A stretch of DNA of 64,000 nt from Kurthia gibsonii (GCF_006539985.1 NZ_BJOB01000006.1:1-64000), one strand, 5' to 3'. Counted from the first letter of the stretch, positions 28,299 to 37,815 are shown. Program-made: numbers and translations. The notes: generated from the letters alone by a model not told the origin.

Positions 28299-28664
28299 TT
28301 ATTTTTTCCAATTTTCAATAAATTTATTTTCATTGAAGCCGACTGTGACACGCTCTCCATCGTACGTAATTGGGCGTTTAATCAACATGCCATCGCTTGC
28401 TAATAACTCTAATTGTTCGGATTCTGACATTTCTGCCAAACGATCTTTTAATCCTAACTCACGATATTTCATACCCGATGTATTGAAGAATTTTTTAAGC
28501 GGTAAACCACTTTTTTCTTGCATCTCTTTTATTTCTTCAGCTGTTGGTGTTTCTGTCACAAGGTCTTTTGTATCAAATGCAATGTCTTCTTCTTTTAACC
28601 AAGCAATTGCTTTTTTACAAGTTGTACATTTTGGATAATGATACACGGTGATTGTCACGATCAT
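28299..28664 (-). CDS. yusI: ArsC/Spx-family protein (YusI-like)
   Basis: Thioredoxin-fold ArsC/Spx family protein of 121 aa. CxxC motif YPKCTTCKKAIAWL near the N-terminus; late RPITYDGERVTVGFNE matches family ends. Probably a thiol-redox protein and not an arsenate reductase or the Spx regulator itself. GTG 28658 has better spacing from GGAG than ATG 28664, so the start is uncertain by two codons. Sits next to gcvH as in B. subtilis. Confidence 0.85.
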   Translation of the reverse strand: MIVTITVYHYPKCTTCKKAIAWLKEEDIAFDTKDLVTETPTAEEIKEMQEKSGLPLKKFFNTSGMKYRELGLKDRLAEMSESEQLELLASDGMLIKRPITYDGERVTVGFNENKFIENWKK

Positions 28665-28945
28665 TCACTCCATTCTTATTGAATATCCTTATTGTATAAA
28701 TCTATTAGAAAAGGTGCAACCTATTTCATCACAGATTCATCTAGAAATTCCATACTAGATGTACAATTACCAATTGTAAAGGACAAGCTATGTTTATCAT
28801 TGAGTTTCTACATATATAATATAGAAAAAAACACAATTGATTAAAACGCTTTTTACTGCAAGACAGCTAATTGTGAACATTCTGAATGATTTTTCCACTA
28901 CGTACAACTCTTTTTTTCTATTTTAATCTTCAAAACAACAAAAAA
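28665..28945. other. Gene-free stretch with one palindrome
   Basis: AT-rich gap upstream of yusI. The only structure seen is TACAATT-ACC-AATTGTA at 28762-28778, listed separately. No ORF with a ribosome site. Confidence 0.5.
28762..28778. promoter_or_regulatory. Perfect palindrome resembling an OhrR/MarR operator
   Basis: TACAATT-ACC-AATTGTA, 7-bp arms. B. subtilis OhrR sites carry the same TACAATT/AATTGTA half-sites. About 100 nt upstream of yusI. A thiol-redox gene under a peroxide-sensing MarR protein would make sense, but this is inference. Confidence 0.4.
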
Positions 28946-28971
28946 AGAACCACATAATACTATGCGATTCT
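28946..28971 (-). terminator. Terminator of the PAS chemoreceptor gene
   Basis: Arms of 11 nt (28946-28956, 28961-28971) with G-T pairs and a 4-nt loop; T run follows on the minus strand. Confidence 0.7.
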
Positions 28972-28987
28972 CCTTCTAGTTAATTAC

Positions 28988-29908
28988 TTATTTTTTAATA
29001 AATTCATCAAATGTTTCTGTTTGTTTGTTTAACAATTCTGCACGATTTTGAATAGAGTCATAATCGTTCACTACTTCGCCAATAAATGCTTGATTCAAAT
29101 CTACTATCTTTGAAATGGTATCTCCGGCCTTTTCAATCACTTCGATTTGTTTGGTTACATCTTCAATCATCGTACGAATATCCACAATCGATCTATCGAC
29201 ACTTTGCGACAATTTTCGCACTTCCGTCGCCACAACATTAAATCCAAGCCCATATTCCCCAGCACGTGCTGCTTCAATCCCAGCATTTAATGCGAGTAAA
29301 TTTGTTTGTTTCGCAATATGCTGAATCACTTTTACTATCTCTTGAATGGCATCTGTCTTTTCAATTAATTGATGAACAGATTGCTGATTTTGATTTGAAA
29401 TTTCAACAACTGTATGAAAATTTTCATTCAAATTAGCTACATGATCTTTACCTGCACCAGATAAAACATTCATATCATCTGACATGTTTTTTAAGGCAGT
29501 CGCTAAATCAATCATTTGATTATTTCTCTCTGTAATATCAAATGCAATTTTCATAATGCCAATTAATTTAAAACGTTCATCACGAATTGGCATATATGTT
29601 GCTTCTAACCAGACACTTTTTCCGTTCGCATTTTTTCTTTCTACTTTATCTCGAAAGCTTTTCCCAGATAGCAAATTACGCCAAAATTTTTCATACTCAA
29701 AACTATTTGTAAACTCTGTTAAACATAACTCAGCATGTTTTTTACCGATTAATTCCTCTACCGAATACCCCATAGCTTCTGCAAATGGCTTACTTGCATA
29801 TGTAACATTGCGATTCGTATCAAAGCGAATCACAGCTAAATTTGATTCTAATGCTTTCATCAATAAATCATTCATCGTCCCTCGTTCACGTTCTTGTAAC
29901 TCTCCCAT
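28988..29908 (-). CDS. Soluble PAS-domain methyl-accepting chemotaxis-type protein
   Basis: Cytoplasmic receptor of 306 aa: PAS domain about 15-128 ([21 protein letters not shown]), then a short MCP signalling hairpin about 150-300. The tip segment [20 protein letters not shown] and following [16 protein letters not shown] are the conserved CheA/CheW-binding core. No transmembrane helix or HAMP, so it senses an internal cue (redox, oxygen or a ligand in PAS). ATG 29908 follows a G-rich site and removes a poorly conserved 28-codon extension. Possible roles are energy taxis or a non-motility output. Confidence 0.85.
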   Translation of the reverse strand: MGELQERERGTMNDLLMKALESNLAVIRFDTNRNVTYASKPFAEAMGYSVEELIGKKHAELCLTEFTNSFEYEKFWRNLLSGKSFRDKVERKNANGKSVWLEATYMPIRDERFKLIGIMKIAFDITERNNQMIDLATALKNMSDDMNVLSGAGKDHVANLNENFHTVVEISNQNQQSVHQLIEKTDAIQEIVKVIQHIAKQTNLLALNAGIEAARAGEYGLGFNVVATEVRKLSQSVDRSIVDIRTMIEDVTKQIEVIEKAGDTISKIVDLNQAFIGEVVNDYDSIQNRAELLNKQTETFDEFIKK

Positions 29909-30102
29909 TAAGATGAGACCCCCATTAATTATAGTACTCACATTATACTTTTCCACACAACAAAAACATAGATTTTTTAGTTCTTTTATCATAATCCATT
30001 TAAAAACATATGTCTAAAATGTCATTAATAATGATTTTTGAAGCAGTATAAGGTATGAAAATAAGAAAAAATTGATAATTATTACTGAAAAGTTAATCAA
30101 AA

Positions 30103-30134
30103 AACCTTAGAGTACAATATCATACTCTAAGGTT
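30103..30134 (-). terminator. Terminator of the fad operon
   Basis: Perfect 12-bp stem AACCTTAGAGTA/TACTCTAAGGTT, 8-nt loop, T run on the minus-strand side. Confidence 0.85.
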
Positions 30135-30152
30135 ACTATTTACGTAAGAATA

Positions 30153-31940
30153 TTAAACAATATACTTTTCATTTTCAATTAATTTGCCTGTAGCTTCGCG
30201 TTTTTTCGCGACAATATTGTATGGTGTGTGACGTCCCAATTTACGTAGTGCCGATAATAACATACGTAACTCGTCTCCTTCAGTCGCTGTTAGCAATGTT
30301 TCTTTTGCTTCTTTTTCGATTTCAGCAAATGCTTCTTGTACAAAAATTTCTGTATATAATACTTTTTGATTTGCTTTTGCTTCACCATCACGTGCAATGG
30401 CTTTTTCGGTACGTAATACTACTGACTCCATTGCAAATAATTGATTTGCGATATTTGCGATATTCACTAATACTTCTTGCTCATTTTCAAGTTTTGGACC
30501 ATATTTCATTGCCGCTGTACCTGCTGCAAGAAGAGCGATTTTCTTCGCCATCTTCACAAGATATTTTTCCTGGGCTAATGTTTCTGTGCCGATTTCTTCT
30601 GGCATCATTGAAAGTAGCTCAGCTTGTAATGCTTGTGCTTGTTGTAGAAGTGGTAATTCACCTTTCATCGCTTTCTTCATAAATGTTCCCGGTACAATCA
30701 GACGATTTATTTCATTTGTACCTTCGAAAATACGGTTAATACGTGAATCGCGGTAAATACGTTCTACTTCGTATTCTTGCATGTAACCATATCCACCATG
30801 TAACTGAACTGCTTCATCTACCACATAATCAAGTGTTTCTGAACCAAACACTTTATTGATTGAACATTCAATCGCATACTCTGCAATCGCAGCTGCTACT
30901 TCTTTACCGTCTTTTATTTCTGCTTCTGTTAATTGGCTCATACGATCTTCAAAGTAGCCTACTGTACGATAGATTAATGATTCAGACGCATAAATTTGTG
31001 CTGCCATTGTCGCTAATTTTTCTTTTGTTAGGTTAAATGAAGAAATAGCTGTACCAAATTGTTTACGCTCATTCGTATATTTAATTGCTAACTCTAATGC
31101 GCGTTTTGAAGCACCCACTGTACCTACTCCAAGTTTATAACGTCCAATATTTAGAATGTTGAATGCAATAACATGACCACGTCCAACTTCACCTAGTAAG
31201 TTTTCAACTGGAACTGCAACATCTTCTAAAATCAATGTACGTGTTGAAGATGATTTAATCCCCATCTTCTTCTCCTCTGCTCCTGTTGAAACGCCGGCAT
31301 ATTCACGTTCTACAATAAATGCTGAGAATTTATCACCATCGACTTTTGCATAAACAATGAAAACATCTGCAAATGCTGAGTTTGTAATCCATTGTTTTTC
31401 ACCATTTAGTACGTAATGTGTACCTGCTTCATTTAAGCGAGCTACTGTTTTCGCACCTAGTGCATCTGATCCTGAACCTGGCTCTGTTAACGCATAGGCT
31501 GCTAATAATTCGCCTGATGCTAACTTCGGTAAATATTTCGACTTTTGTTCTTCATTACCGAATAATACGATTGGTAATGAACCAATTCCGACATGCGCAC
31601 CATGCGTAATCGAGAAGCCACCAGCCGGGGAAATCTTTTCAGCGATTAATGCTGAAGATACTTTATCCAGTCCAAGACCACCATATTCTTCTGGTACATC
31701 GGCAGCAAGTAGACCTAAATCGCCTGCTTTTTTCAGTAGTTTTACTGAATGTTCAAACTCATGATTTTCTAGATTTGGTACGACTGGTAACACTTCATTA
31801 TGCAAATAATCTTCCGTTGTTTTCGCAATCATTAACTGTTCATCTGTAAAATCTTCTGGTGTAAAGATATGTTGGAACTCCGCGTCCTCTGTTAAAAAAC
31901 TACCGCCTTTTACTACGTGCTTTTGTGTGTTTTCTGTCAT
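30153..31940 (-). CDS. fadE: Acyl-CoA dehydrogenase FadE
   Basis: FAD-dependent acyl-CoA dehydrogenase of 595 aa, first oxidation of beta-oxidation. Motifs: AYALTEPGSGSDA, QWITNSAFADVFIV, QLHGGYGYMQEYEVERIYRD region with the catalytic Glu in the C-terminal dehydrogenase domain, plus an extra C-terminal helical domain usual in Bacillus FadE. ATG 31940 follows AGGAGG. Third gene of fadN-fadA-fadE. Confidence 0.93.
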   Translation of the reverse strand: MTENTQKHVVKGGSFLTEDAEFQHIFTPEDFTDEQLMIAKTTEDYLHNEVLPVVPNLENHEFEHSVKLLKKAGDLGLLAADVPEEYGGLGLDKVSSALIAEKISPAGGFSITHGAHVGIGSLPIVLFGNEEQKSKYLPKLASGELLAAYALTEPGSGSDALGAKTVARLNEAGTHYVLNGEKQWITNSAFADVFIVYAKVDGDKFSAFIVEREYAGVSTGAEEKKMGIKSSSTRTLILEDVAVPVENLLGEVGRGHVIAFNILNIGRYKLGVGTVGASKRALELAIKYTNERKQFGTAISSFNLTKEKLATMAAQIYASESLIYRTVGYFEDRMSQLTEAEIKDGKEVAAAIAEYAIECSINKVFGSETLDYVVDEAVQLHGGYGYMQEYEVERIYRDSRINRIFEGTNEINRLIVPGTFMKKAMKGELPLLQQAQALQAELLSMMPEEIGTETLAQEKYLVKMAKKIALLAAGTAAMKYGPKLENEQEVLVNIANIANQLFAMESVVLRTEKAIARDGEAKANQKVLYTEIFVQEAFAEIEKEAKETLLTATEGDELRMLLSALRKLGRHTPYNIVAKKREATGKLIENEKYIV

Positions 31941-31964
31941 AATCAATTCCTCCTCATATGTTTG

Positions 31965-33137
31965 TTAGATCATTTCAAATACGCCTGCTGCACCCATACC
32001 GCCACCGATACACATTGTCACAACACCATATTTTTTTCCTTGTCTTTTTAGTTCATGTAATAGTTTTAATGTTAAAATCGCTCCTGTTGCGCCAAGTGGA
32101 TGTCCAAGCGCAATTGCACCACCATTAACATTCACTTTTTCAAGATCAATTCCTAGCTCTTTTACTACTTGAATCGACTGTGAAGCAAACGCCTCATTTA
32201 TCTCCCATAAATCAATATCTTCAATCGTTAAGCCTGCAATTTTTAAAGCTTTTGGTACCGCAACAATAGGACCAATCCCCATAATTTCAGGTGGTACACC
32301 GCCGACAGCAAACCCTAAAAACTTCGCCATTGGTTGTAACCCTTGCGCTTCTGCTTCCTCGCGGTCCATCACAAGTACAGCTGCTGCACCATCTGATGTT
32401 TGTGAAGCATTACCTGCTGTAACACTCCCTTTCACATGAAAGGCTGGACGCAATTTTTGTAACGTTTCAACACTCGTTCCTTGTCGAACGCCTTCATCCA
32501 TTTTGAAAGTGAATGTCTTTTCTTGTAGTTTATTTTGCTCATCTACAAAACGTTCCGTTACTTCTACTGGTACGATTTCATCATTAAATTTGCCTTCAGC
32601 AATTGCCTGTGCCGCTCTTTCGTGTGAACGTACAGCGAACGCGTCTTGTTCTTCTCGCGTCACACCGTACTTACTTGCAACAGCTTCTGCTGTATGCCCC
32701 ATTCCGATATAATACTCAGGCGCTTCCTCTGCTAATTTCGCATTTGGTCGAATAACATTCCCCATCATTGGCACCATACTCATCGACTCAATTCCACCAG
32801 CTACAATGGCTTTTGCATGTCCGAGCATAATTTTTTCAGCTGCATATGCAATCGCTTGTAAACCTGATGAACAGAAGCGGTTCACTGTAATAGCTGAAGT
32901 TGTATCAGGCAATCCTGCCAACGCACCGATATTACGTGCTACATTTAGCCCTTGTTCTGCTTCTGGCATGGCACAACCGATAATTAAATCTTCCACTTCA
33001 CCTGTATAATTTGCTCGTTTTAGAGCTTCCTTCACAACAAGTCCACCTAAATCATCTGGTCTTACTTGCTTTAACGAGCCTTTTTTTGCTTTTCCAATTG
33101 GTGTTCTAGCACCTGCTACGATGACTGCTTCACGCAT
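31965..33137 (-). CDS. fadA: Acetyl-CoA C-acyltransferase (3-ketoacyl-CoA thiolase) FadA
   Basis: Thiolase of 390 aa that cleaves 3-ketoacyl-CoA. Nucleophilic Cys in NRFCSSGLQAIAYA (about residue 89), His in GGAIALGHPLGATGA, and the second Cys in CIGGGMGAAGVF. Located 18 nt after fadN and 25 nt before fadE. Confidence 0.94.
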   Translation of the reverse strand: MREAVIVAGARTPIGKAKKGSLKQVRPDDLGGLVVKEALKRANYTGEVEDLIIGCAMPEAEQGLNVARNIGALAGLPDTTSAITVNRFCSSGLQAIAYAAEKIMLGHAKAIVAGGIESMSMVPMMGNVIRPNAKLAEEAPEYYIGMGHTAEAVASKYGVTREEQDAFAVRSHERAAQAIAEGKFNDEIVPVEVTERFVDEQNKLQEKTFTFKMDEGVRQGTSVETLQKLRPAFHVKGSVTAGNASQTSDGAAAVLVMDREEAEAQGLQPMAKFLGFAVGGVPPEIMGIGPIVAVPKALKIAGLTIEDIDLWEINEAFASQSIQVVKELGIDLEKVNVNGGAIALGHPLGATGAILTLKLLHELKRQGKKYGVVTMCIGGGMGAAGVFEMI

Positions 33138-33154
33138 AATTCAGATCCCCCCTC

Positions 33155-35545
33155 TTAGTTTCTTAGTGGCTTACCTTTGATTAACATATGTTGCATACGC
33201 GCCTGTGTTTTTGGCTGTGCAACAAGTGATAAAAAGGCTTCGCGCTCTAAGTCTAATAAATATTCTTCATCTACAAGAGAACCATATGGTACGAGTCCGC
33301 CTGCTAATACATGTGCAATTTTTTTCGCAATTTCTAAATCATATGGCGAGATATAACCTGATTTCAACATGGCATCTGCTCCTAGTAATAAGGCAGCATA
33401 CCCTGGTGCACCTGATACAGGCACTTTTTCTCGCACTGGCGCTTGATAACCTGCTTGAACTATACCGAGTACTGCTTGTTTAGCATCATACAATTGATGA
33501 TCTGGATTCACACTAACTGCATCTGTTTGACTTAAGAAACCTAAGTCACGTGCTTCTTCACCTGAAGTAGATGTTTTCGCTGTTGCAATTTTTTCGAATA
33601 CCGATGCTGCTACTTGTACATAGTCAACTGCTACATCTTTCGGTAAACCTTTTAAGTGTTTCATATATAATTCTTTATTACCACCACCGCCTGGTAATAA
33701 GCCAACACCTGCTTCCACAAGCCCCATATACGTTTCTGTTGTCGCCTGAATATGAGCTGCTGGTAAACATACCTCTGTTCCACCGCCGAGCGTCATGCCG
33801 AATGGTGCTGCAACGACAGGCTTTTTACTATATTTCATACGAAGTGTGCCTTGTTGGAATTGGCGTACGATATAATCTAATTCGAATAACGCATCATCTT
33901 CTGCTTCCATTAAAATCATGGCAAGATTCGCACCAACTGAGAAATTTTTACCTTGATTCCCAATCACAAGTCCTTTGTAATCGTCTGATGTATCTAATAC
34001 ATCAAGTGCATATGTTAGCATTTGCATAATATCTAATCCGAGTGCATTTGATTTCGAGTGGAATTCTAGTAGTAATACACCATCCCCAAAATCGATTACG
34101 CTTGCACCAGCATTCGACTTTAATACACCATGCTGTTTTTTATATGTTTTTAAATTGATTTCTTTTTCATTCTTTGGAACAGCTACATACGTTTCACCAT
34201 TATAGTAGTGTAGTACGTGATCAATCTCTTTATAGAAAGTTTGATGTCCTTCTGCTAATAGTTGTTGAACGAAAGTCGGAATTTTTTGTCCTTGTTCTTC
34301 CAATCTTTGAACTGCGCGTTCAACACCGATTGCATCCCACATCTCAAATGGTCCTTGCGACCAACCGAACCCCCAGCGCATCGCTTCATCAATCGCTACA
34401 ATATCATCTGCAATTTCGCCATGCTTTTCAGCTGCATATACAAGTGTTGGACTAATAATCTTCCATAATAATTCGCCCGCACGATCTTCTGCATAAATTA
34501 AATGTTTTAAACGATTCGATAAGCCTTTTAGTTGTTTACTTTGTTCAATTGAAGGAGCTTGCAATTTAGTTGTTGGTACATATTCAAATGTCTCAATATT
34601 CAACTCTAAAATCTCTTTCCCTTGTTTCACAAAGTACCCTTTACCTGATTTCGCCCCTAAGTGACCTGCATCAACCATCTTCTGCATATGTGCTGGTACT
34701 TCAAATACACGCTGTTCCTCACCGTCTGTTTTGTGATACACCGTATTCGCTACATGGATAAATGTATCCAGACCTACAACATCTAATGTGCGAAGTGTCG
34801 CTGATTTTGGTCGTCCAATTAGTGGTCCTGTTACGGAATCCACTTCACCAACTGAATAACCGTCTTCTAGCATAACTTGTAATGTTTTTAACAACCCATA
34901 TGTGCCAATACGATTTGCGATAAAGTTCGGTGTATCTTTTGCAATAACAACACCTTTTCCTAATACATCTTCTCCGAATGTTTTCATAAATTGAACAATC
35001 GACTCATCTGTATAAGATGATGGTACGACTTCAAGTAATTTTAGGTAGCGAGGTGGATTGAAGAAATGTGTTCCTAAGAAATGCTTTTTGAAATCATCTG
35101 AACGTCCATCTGCCATGGCATCAATACTAATCCCCGATGTATTTGAACTAACAATCGTTCCTTCTTTTCGAACAGCATCGATTTTTGTATAGAGTGCTTT
35201 TTTAATCTCTAAATTTTCAGTTACAACTTCGATAATCCAATCAACTTCACCTAAGCGATGAGCATCATCTTCTAAATTCCCAGTTGTAATTCTTTGTAGA
35301 CTTCTCTTTGTTGTAAGTGGTGCAGGTTTTTGCTTTTGTAACTTCTGAATTGCCGTATTAGCAAATTTATTTCGAAACGCTGGATGTTCAACAGTGAACC
35401 CCTTCGCCTGATCTTCTTCTGTTAATGTCGGTGGTACAATATCGAATAAGTAGGTATCAATCCCACAATTCGCTAAGTGTGCTGCAATTCCTGAACCCAT
35501 GACGCCCGAACCAAGAACAGCCGCTTTTTGAATACGTCTTACCAT
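33155..35545 (-). CDS. fadN: 3-hydroxyacyl-CoA dehydrogenase/enoyl-CoA hydratase FadN
   Basis: Bifunctional 796-aa enzyme. N-terminal NAD-binding domain (VLGSGVMGSGIAAHLAN), two HCDH C-terminal modules (GTHFFNPPRYLKLLEVV, KDTPNFIANRIGTYG), then an enoyl-CoA hydratase domain from about 485 (SVGANLAMILME, GMTLGGGTEVCLPAAH, VEAGVGLLPGGGG). Carries out hydration and oxidation in beta-oxidation. ATG 35545 follows AAGGGG by about 11 nt; a TTG two codons earlier is too close. First gene of the operon. Confidence 0.94.
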   Translation of the reverse strand: MVRRIQKAAVLGSGVMGSGIAAHLANCGIDTYLFDIVPPTLTEEDQAKGFTVEHPAFRNKFANTAIQKLQKQKPAPLTTKRSLQRITTGNLEDDAHRLGEVDWIIEVVTENLEIKKALYTKIDAVRKEGTIVSSNTSGISIDAMADGRSDDFKKHFLGTHFFNPPRYLKLLEVVPSSYTDESIVQFMKTFGEDVLGKGVVIAKDTPNFIANRIGTYGLLKTLQVMLEDGYSVGEVDSVTGPLIGRPKSATLRTLDVVGLDTFIHVANTVYHKTDGEEQRVFEVPAHMQKMVDAGHLGAKSGKGYFVKQGKEILELNIETFEYVPTTKLQAPSIEQSKQLKGLSNRLKHLIYAEDRAGELLWKIISPTLVYAAEKHGEIADDIVAIDEAMRWGFGWSQGPFEMWDAIGVERAVQRLEEQGQKIPTFVQQLLAEGHQTFYKEIDHVLHYYNGETYVAVPKNEKEINLKTYKKQHGVLKSNAGASVIDFGDGVLLLEFHSKSNALGLDIMQMLTYALDVLDTSDDYKGLVIGNQGKNFSVGANLAMILMEAEDDALFELDYIVRQFQQGTLRMKYSKKPVVAAPFGMTLGGGTEVCLPAAHIQATTETYMGLVEAGVGLLPGGGGNKELYMKHLKGLPKDVAVDYVQVAASVFEKIATAKTSTSGEEARDLGFLSQTDAVSVNPDHQLYDAKQAVLGIVQAGYQAPVREKVPVSGAPGYAALLLGADAMLKSGYISPYDLEIAKKIAHVLAGGLVPYGSLVDEEYLLDLEREAFLSLVAQPKTQARMQHMLIKGKPLRN

Positions 35546-35566
35546 GAACAACTCGCCCCTTCCACA

Positions 35567-35586
35567 TTGAATGAATAACCATTCAT
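35567..35586. promoter_or_regulatory. FadR operator
   Basis: TTGAATGAATAACCATTCAT matches the remembered B. subtilis FadR consensus (WTGAATGAMTANTCATTCAW) at all but one position. It lies 22 nt before the fadN ATG, inside the leader, where a TetR-type repressor would block transcription unless long-chain acyl-CoA is present. Confidence 0.88.
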
Positions 35587-35623
35587 TTTTTGATTAAAAA
35601 AATAGCCATTGGCTTATAAACCC

Positions 35624-35652
35624 ATTCTATGCCAATCTAAAAATGATTGCAA
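35624..35652 (-). promoter_or_regulatory. Probable fadN promoter
   Basis: Minus-strand -35 TTGCAA (35647-35652), 17-nt spacer, -10 TAGAAT (35624-35629). The FadR box would then lie about 30-50 nt downstream of the start. Confidence 0.55.
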
Positions 35653-35794
35653 CGAAAAAATACGATTTTTCTAATAAAAGTATATTTTTTCTTTATTATA
35701 CACATTTTCTGTTCTTTATTCCGTACTCGGTACAACATACTATGCGTTTTCTCTAAAAAATTGTAGAATAATAATACATAGGAGGGATTTCATA

Positions 35795-36112
35795 ATGAAA
35801 CCAATTACAACTGTTGAACAATTCAACGAACTTATTTCGACTGACAAAAAAGTGCTTGTTAAATTTTACGCAGGCTGGTGCCCAGATTGTACACGTATGA
35901 ACATGTTCATCGATCCAATCATCGAAAAGTACACACAATTTGACTGGTATGAATTAAATCGTGATGAACTACCTGAATTAGCTGAAAAGTACGATGTAAT
36001 GGGTATTCCTAGTTTACTAATCTTCCAAAATGGTGAAAAACTAGCACACTTACACAGCGCAAATGCTAAATCGCCTGAACAAGTAACTGAATACTTAGAT
36101 GCAAATATCTAA
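35795..36112 (+). CDS. Thioredoxin family protein
   Basis: Thioredoxin-fold protein of 105 aa with active site AGWCPDCTRM and cis-Pro segment MGIPSLLIF. CPDC in place of CGPC points to a specialised thiol reductase. It resembles B. subtilis YdbP as I recall it (DELPELAEKYDVMGIPS). Monocistronic, divergent from fadN, AGGAGG before ATG. Confidence 0.85.
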   Translation: MKPITTVEQFNELISTDKKVLVKFYAGWCPDCTRMNMFIDPIIEKYTQFDWYELNRDELPELAEKYDVMGIPSLLIFQNGEKLAHLHSANAKSPEQVTEYLDANI

Positions 36113-36135
36113 TGAGTGATGAAGTTAATCACTCC

Positions 36136-36166
36136 AAACTAGCGTGAATTTTCATCATGCTAGTTT
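36136..36166 (+). terminator. Terminator after the thioredoxin gene
   Basis: Arms AAACTAGC (36136-36143) and GCTAGTTT (36159-36166) with an inner GTGA/TCAT pairing, followed by a T run. Confidence 0.75.
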
Positions 36167-36286
36167 TTTTCTCTCTGAACAATCCGTTTTTCTACTTAAA
36201 AACTTTTATTTGTCATATTACTATATTTACCCAACTGCTACTTTTCGTCTATACTTAAGAAAATCAGTTAGAGGATGTGATGATGA

Positions 36287-36757
36287 GTGGCACAGAACTT
36301 GGAAGATCAAATTACTTTACTACGTCATGAAATAGCGCAGTACAAATCGATTATTAAAGAAATGTCTGTTCCATTAATTGAATCCAGCTTAAACAATACA
36401 TTGCTCATGCCTTTAAGTGGTCATTTATTTCAAGAGCGCATTACACAAATTGAAGTAAAGTTATTCAACTACTTACAGGAACATCGTCATGTAAAAACCG
36501 TCATTATGGACTTTACAGGAATTTCGCACAAAAATACGATTATGATGTCGATTGATGAATTATCGGATGCTTTACGTAACCTACACATGACTTTAACTGT
36601 TGTAGGAATTCGTGTTGTTTATACAGGTTTTCAATCTGAAGTGTTTTTCAATTTTGTTAAATCTTGTTTTAATGAGCAGTTGGAGACTTACCCAACATAT
36701 CGCCTAGCTCTTGAGCATCTTTATAAAGAATTACATTTTTATACAGAGGATTTTTGA
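36287..36757 (+). CDS. STAS-domain protein, RsbR-like
   Basis: Soluble 156-aa protein. A short N-terminal coiled region is followed by a STAS domain from about residue 37 (LIESSLNNTLLMPLSGHLF, VIMDFTGISHKNT, VVGIRVVYTGFQ). This resembles the C-terminal half of RsbR stressosome proteins, but lacks their N-terminal sensor domain. Thr in KNT may correspond to a phosphosite. The start is GTG 36287 after GAGGA; an ATG seven nucleotides earlier is out of frame. It runs directly into a C39-like peptidase gene, an unusual partner. Confidence 0.75.
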   Translation: MAQNLEDQITLLRHEIAQYKSIIKEMSVPLIESSLNNTLLMPLSGHLFQERITQIEVKLFNYLQEHRHVKTVIMDFTGISHKNTIMMSIDELSDALRNLHMTLTVVGIRVVYTGFQSEVFFNFVKSCFNEQLETYPTYRLALEHLYKELHFYTEDF

Positions 36758-36759
36758 AA

Positions 36760-37263
36760 ATGAAGATTAATTTTGATTGTCCCGTCTATTCACAATATGA
36801 TTCGATGGTTAAAAAATCATATCGTCCTTCTTCTTGTGGTCCTACTGCAGTTGCTTCGATTCTACATTTTTATAAAGATGATGCTCTGTCTATTAACCAA
36901 CTTTACGAAGCACTACATTGTACACCAGTTGGATTACCTGCTATTTTTATTCATTGGTTCTTACCGAAGGCAGTACAAGGCAACTATTCAGTTCGAACAT
37001 TACAGCTTTTTGAAGCGGTGTATTGGATTCAACAAAAACAGCCAGTAGCTGTTAAATTCGATTGCTATTTCACTTGGAAATTAAATCGCCCTTCTTATTT
37101 TAAATATCATTGGACGGTTATGACGGGATTTCATTGGAAACGAGATGGTCTTTATTTAATCGTTGAAGATTTAGGTACACCAAGTCGAGCTAGTCGAACA
37201 CATGAAATTCCTTATGCACCAAATGCACATGCACTCACATTTATAGGAATTCATCCAAAGTAG
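36760..37263 (+). CDS. C39-like (papain-fold) peptidase family protein
   Basis: Protein of 167 aa with no signal peptide. Putative catalytic Cys in RPSSCGPTAVASIL (about residue 26), His in YFKYHWTVMTGF and Asp in LIVEDLGTPS match the Peptidase_C39-like order. Substrate unknown; could act on a peptide tag or be an inactive binding module. ATG 36760 is separated by 2 nt from the STAS stop codon, so the two genes are probably cotranslated. Confidence 0.72.
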   Translation: MKINFDCPVYSQYDSMVKKSYRPSSCGPTAVASILHFYKDDALSINQLYEALHCTPVGLPAIFIHWFLPKAVQGNYSVRTLQLFEAVYWIQQKQPVAVKFDCYFTWKLNRPSYFKYHWTVMTGFHWKRDGLYLIVEDLGTPSRASRTHEIPYAPNAHALTFIGIHPK

Positions 37264-37325
37264 TGTTTTATTTTACTTTCTTCGCGGTATAAATTTTAAA
37301 ATTAAATGTAGGAAGGTGCGCCTTT

Positions 37326-37726
37326 ATGGACATATATGCACAGGAAGCGCTCTATAAATTTTATTACCACATGAAAAGATTGAATATTCTTTAAATAGTC
37401 TTCATGCAGATGAGAAAATGAATCGTTTGTTTAAATGTTCGACTTTAGTAGCTGCTACAACCGAACGTATTTACTTGCACACGATCGACAATGAAAGTTA
37501 TCAGATTCGCAGTATTTCATACGAACAGATTGAAGCTATTTATCAGCGAAATCGAGTGTTAAGCGGTCGTGAAATTATTATTTTAACCAAAAATAAAAGA
37601 TATTCCATTTCACATATCGAAGAGGCGAATTTACATCATTTTATGCAATTTGTACAATCAGCTTTGAAGAAGGAATCAGCATACCGTCTGTTTCAAGAAC
37701 AAGAATCTGTAGAAACAAGGGCTTAA
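37326..37726 (+). pseudogene. Frameshifted PH-like small protein gene
   Basis: ATG 37326 with AGGAAGGTG upstream opens MDIYAQEALYKF, then leaves frame at the T run 37359-37362. The +1-shifted frame continues PHEKIEYSLNSLHADEKMNR to TAA at 37724-37726. Adding one T would give KFLLPHEKIEY, which aligns with the intact paralogue just downstream (HAFLNKNERVQV). The rest (AATTERIYLHTID, YEQIEAIYQRN) matches that paralogue's ATNERICFYAHDD and YYEIDAVIL. Intact product would be about 133 aa. A one-base deletion, or a sequencing error in the homopolymer. Confidence 0.7.
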
Positions 37727-37815
37727 ATGTCCCTTTTCTTTTAACATATGAGGTTTACGTAGACGGTATAAAAGGTATACGGATATATAATATAAAAATA
37801 AGCGAGGTGCTTCAT

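Noticed and set aside
28204-28638. 144-codon plus-strand frame across yusI
   Set aside because: Antisense to yusI, whose motifs are clear; no ribosome site.
30072-30086. Fur-like sequence TGATAATTATTACTG
   Set aside because: Three mismatches in one arm, in AT-rich DNA downstream of fadE and far from any promoter I could place.
30221-30682. 153-codon plus-strand frame opposite fadE
   Set aside because: Leu-rich antisense shadow of a well conserved gene.
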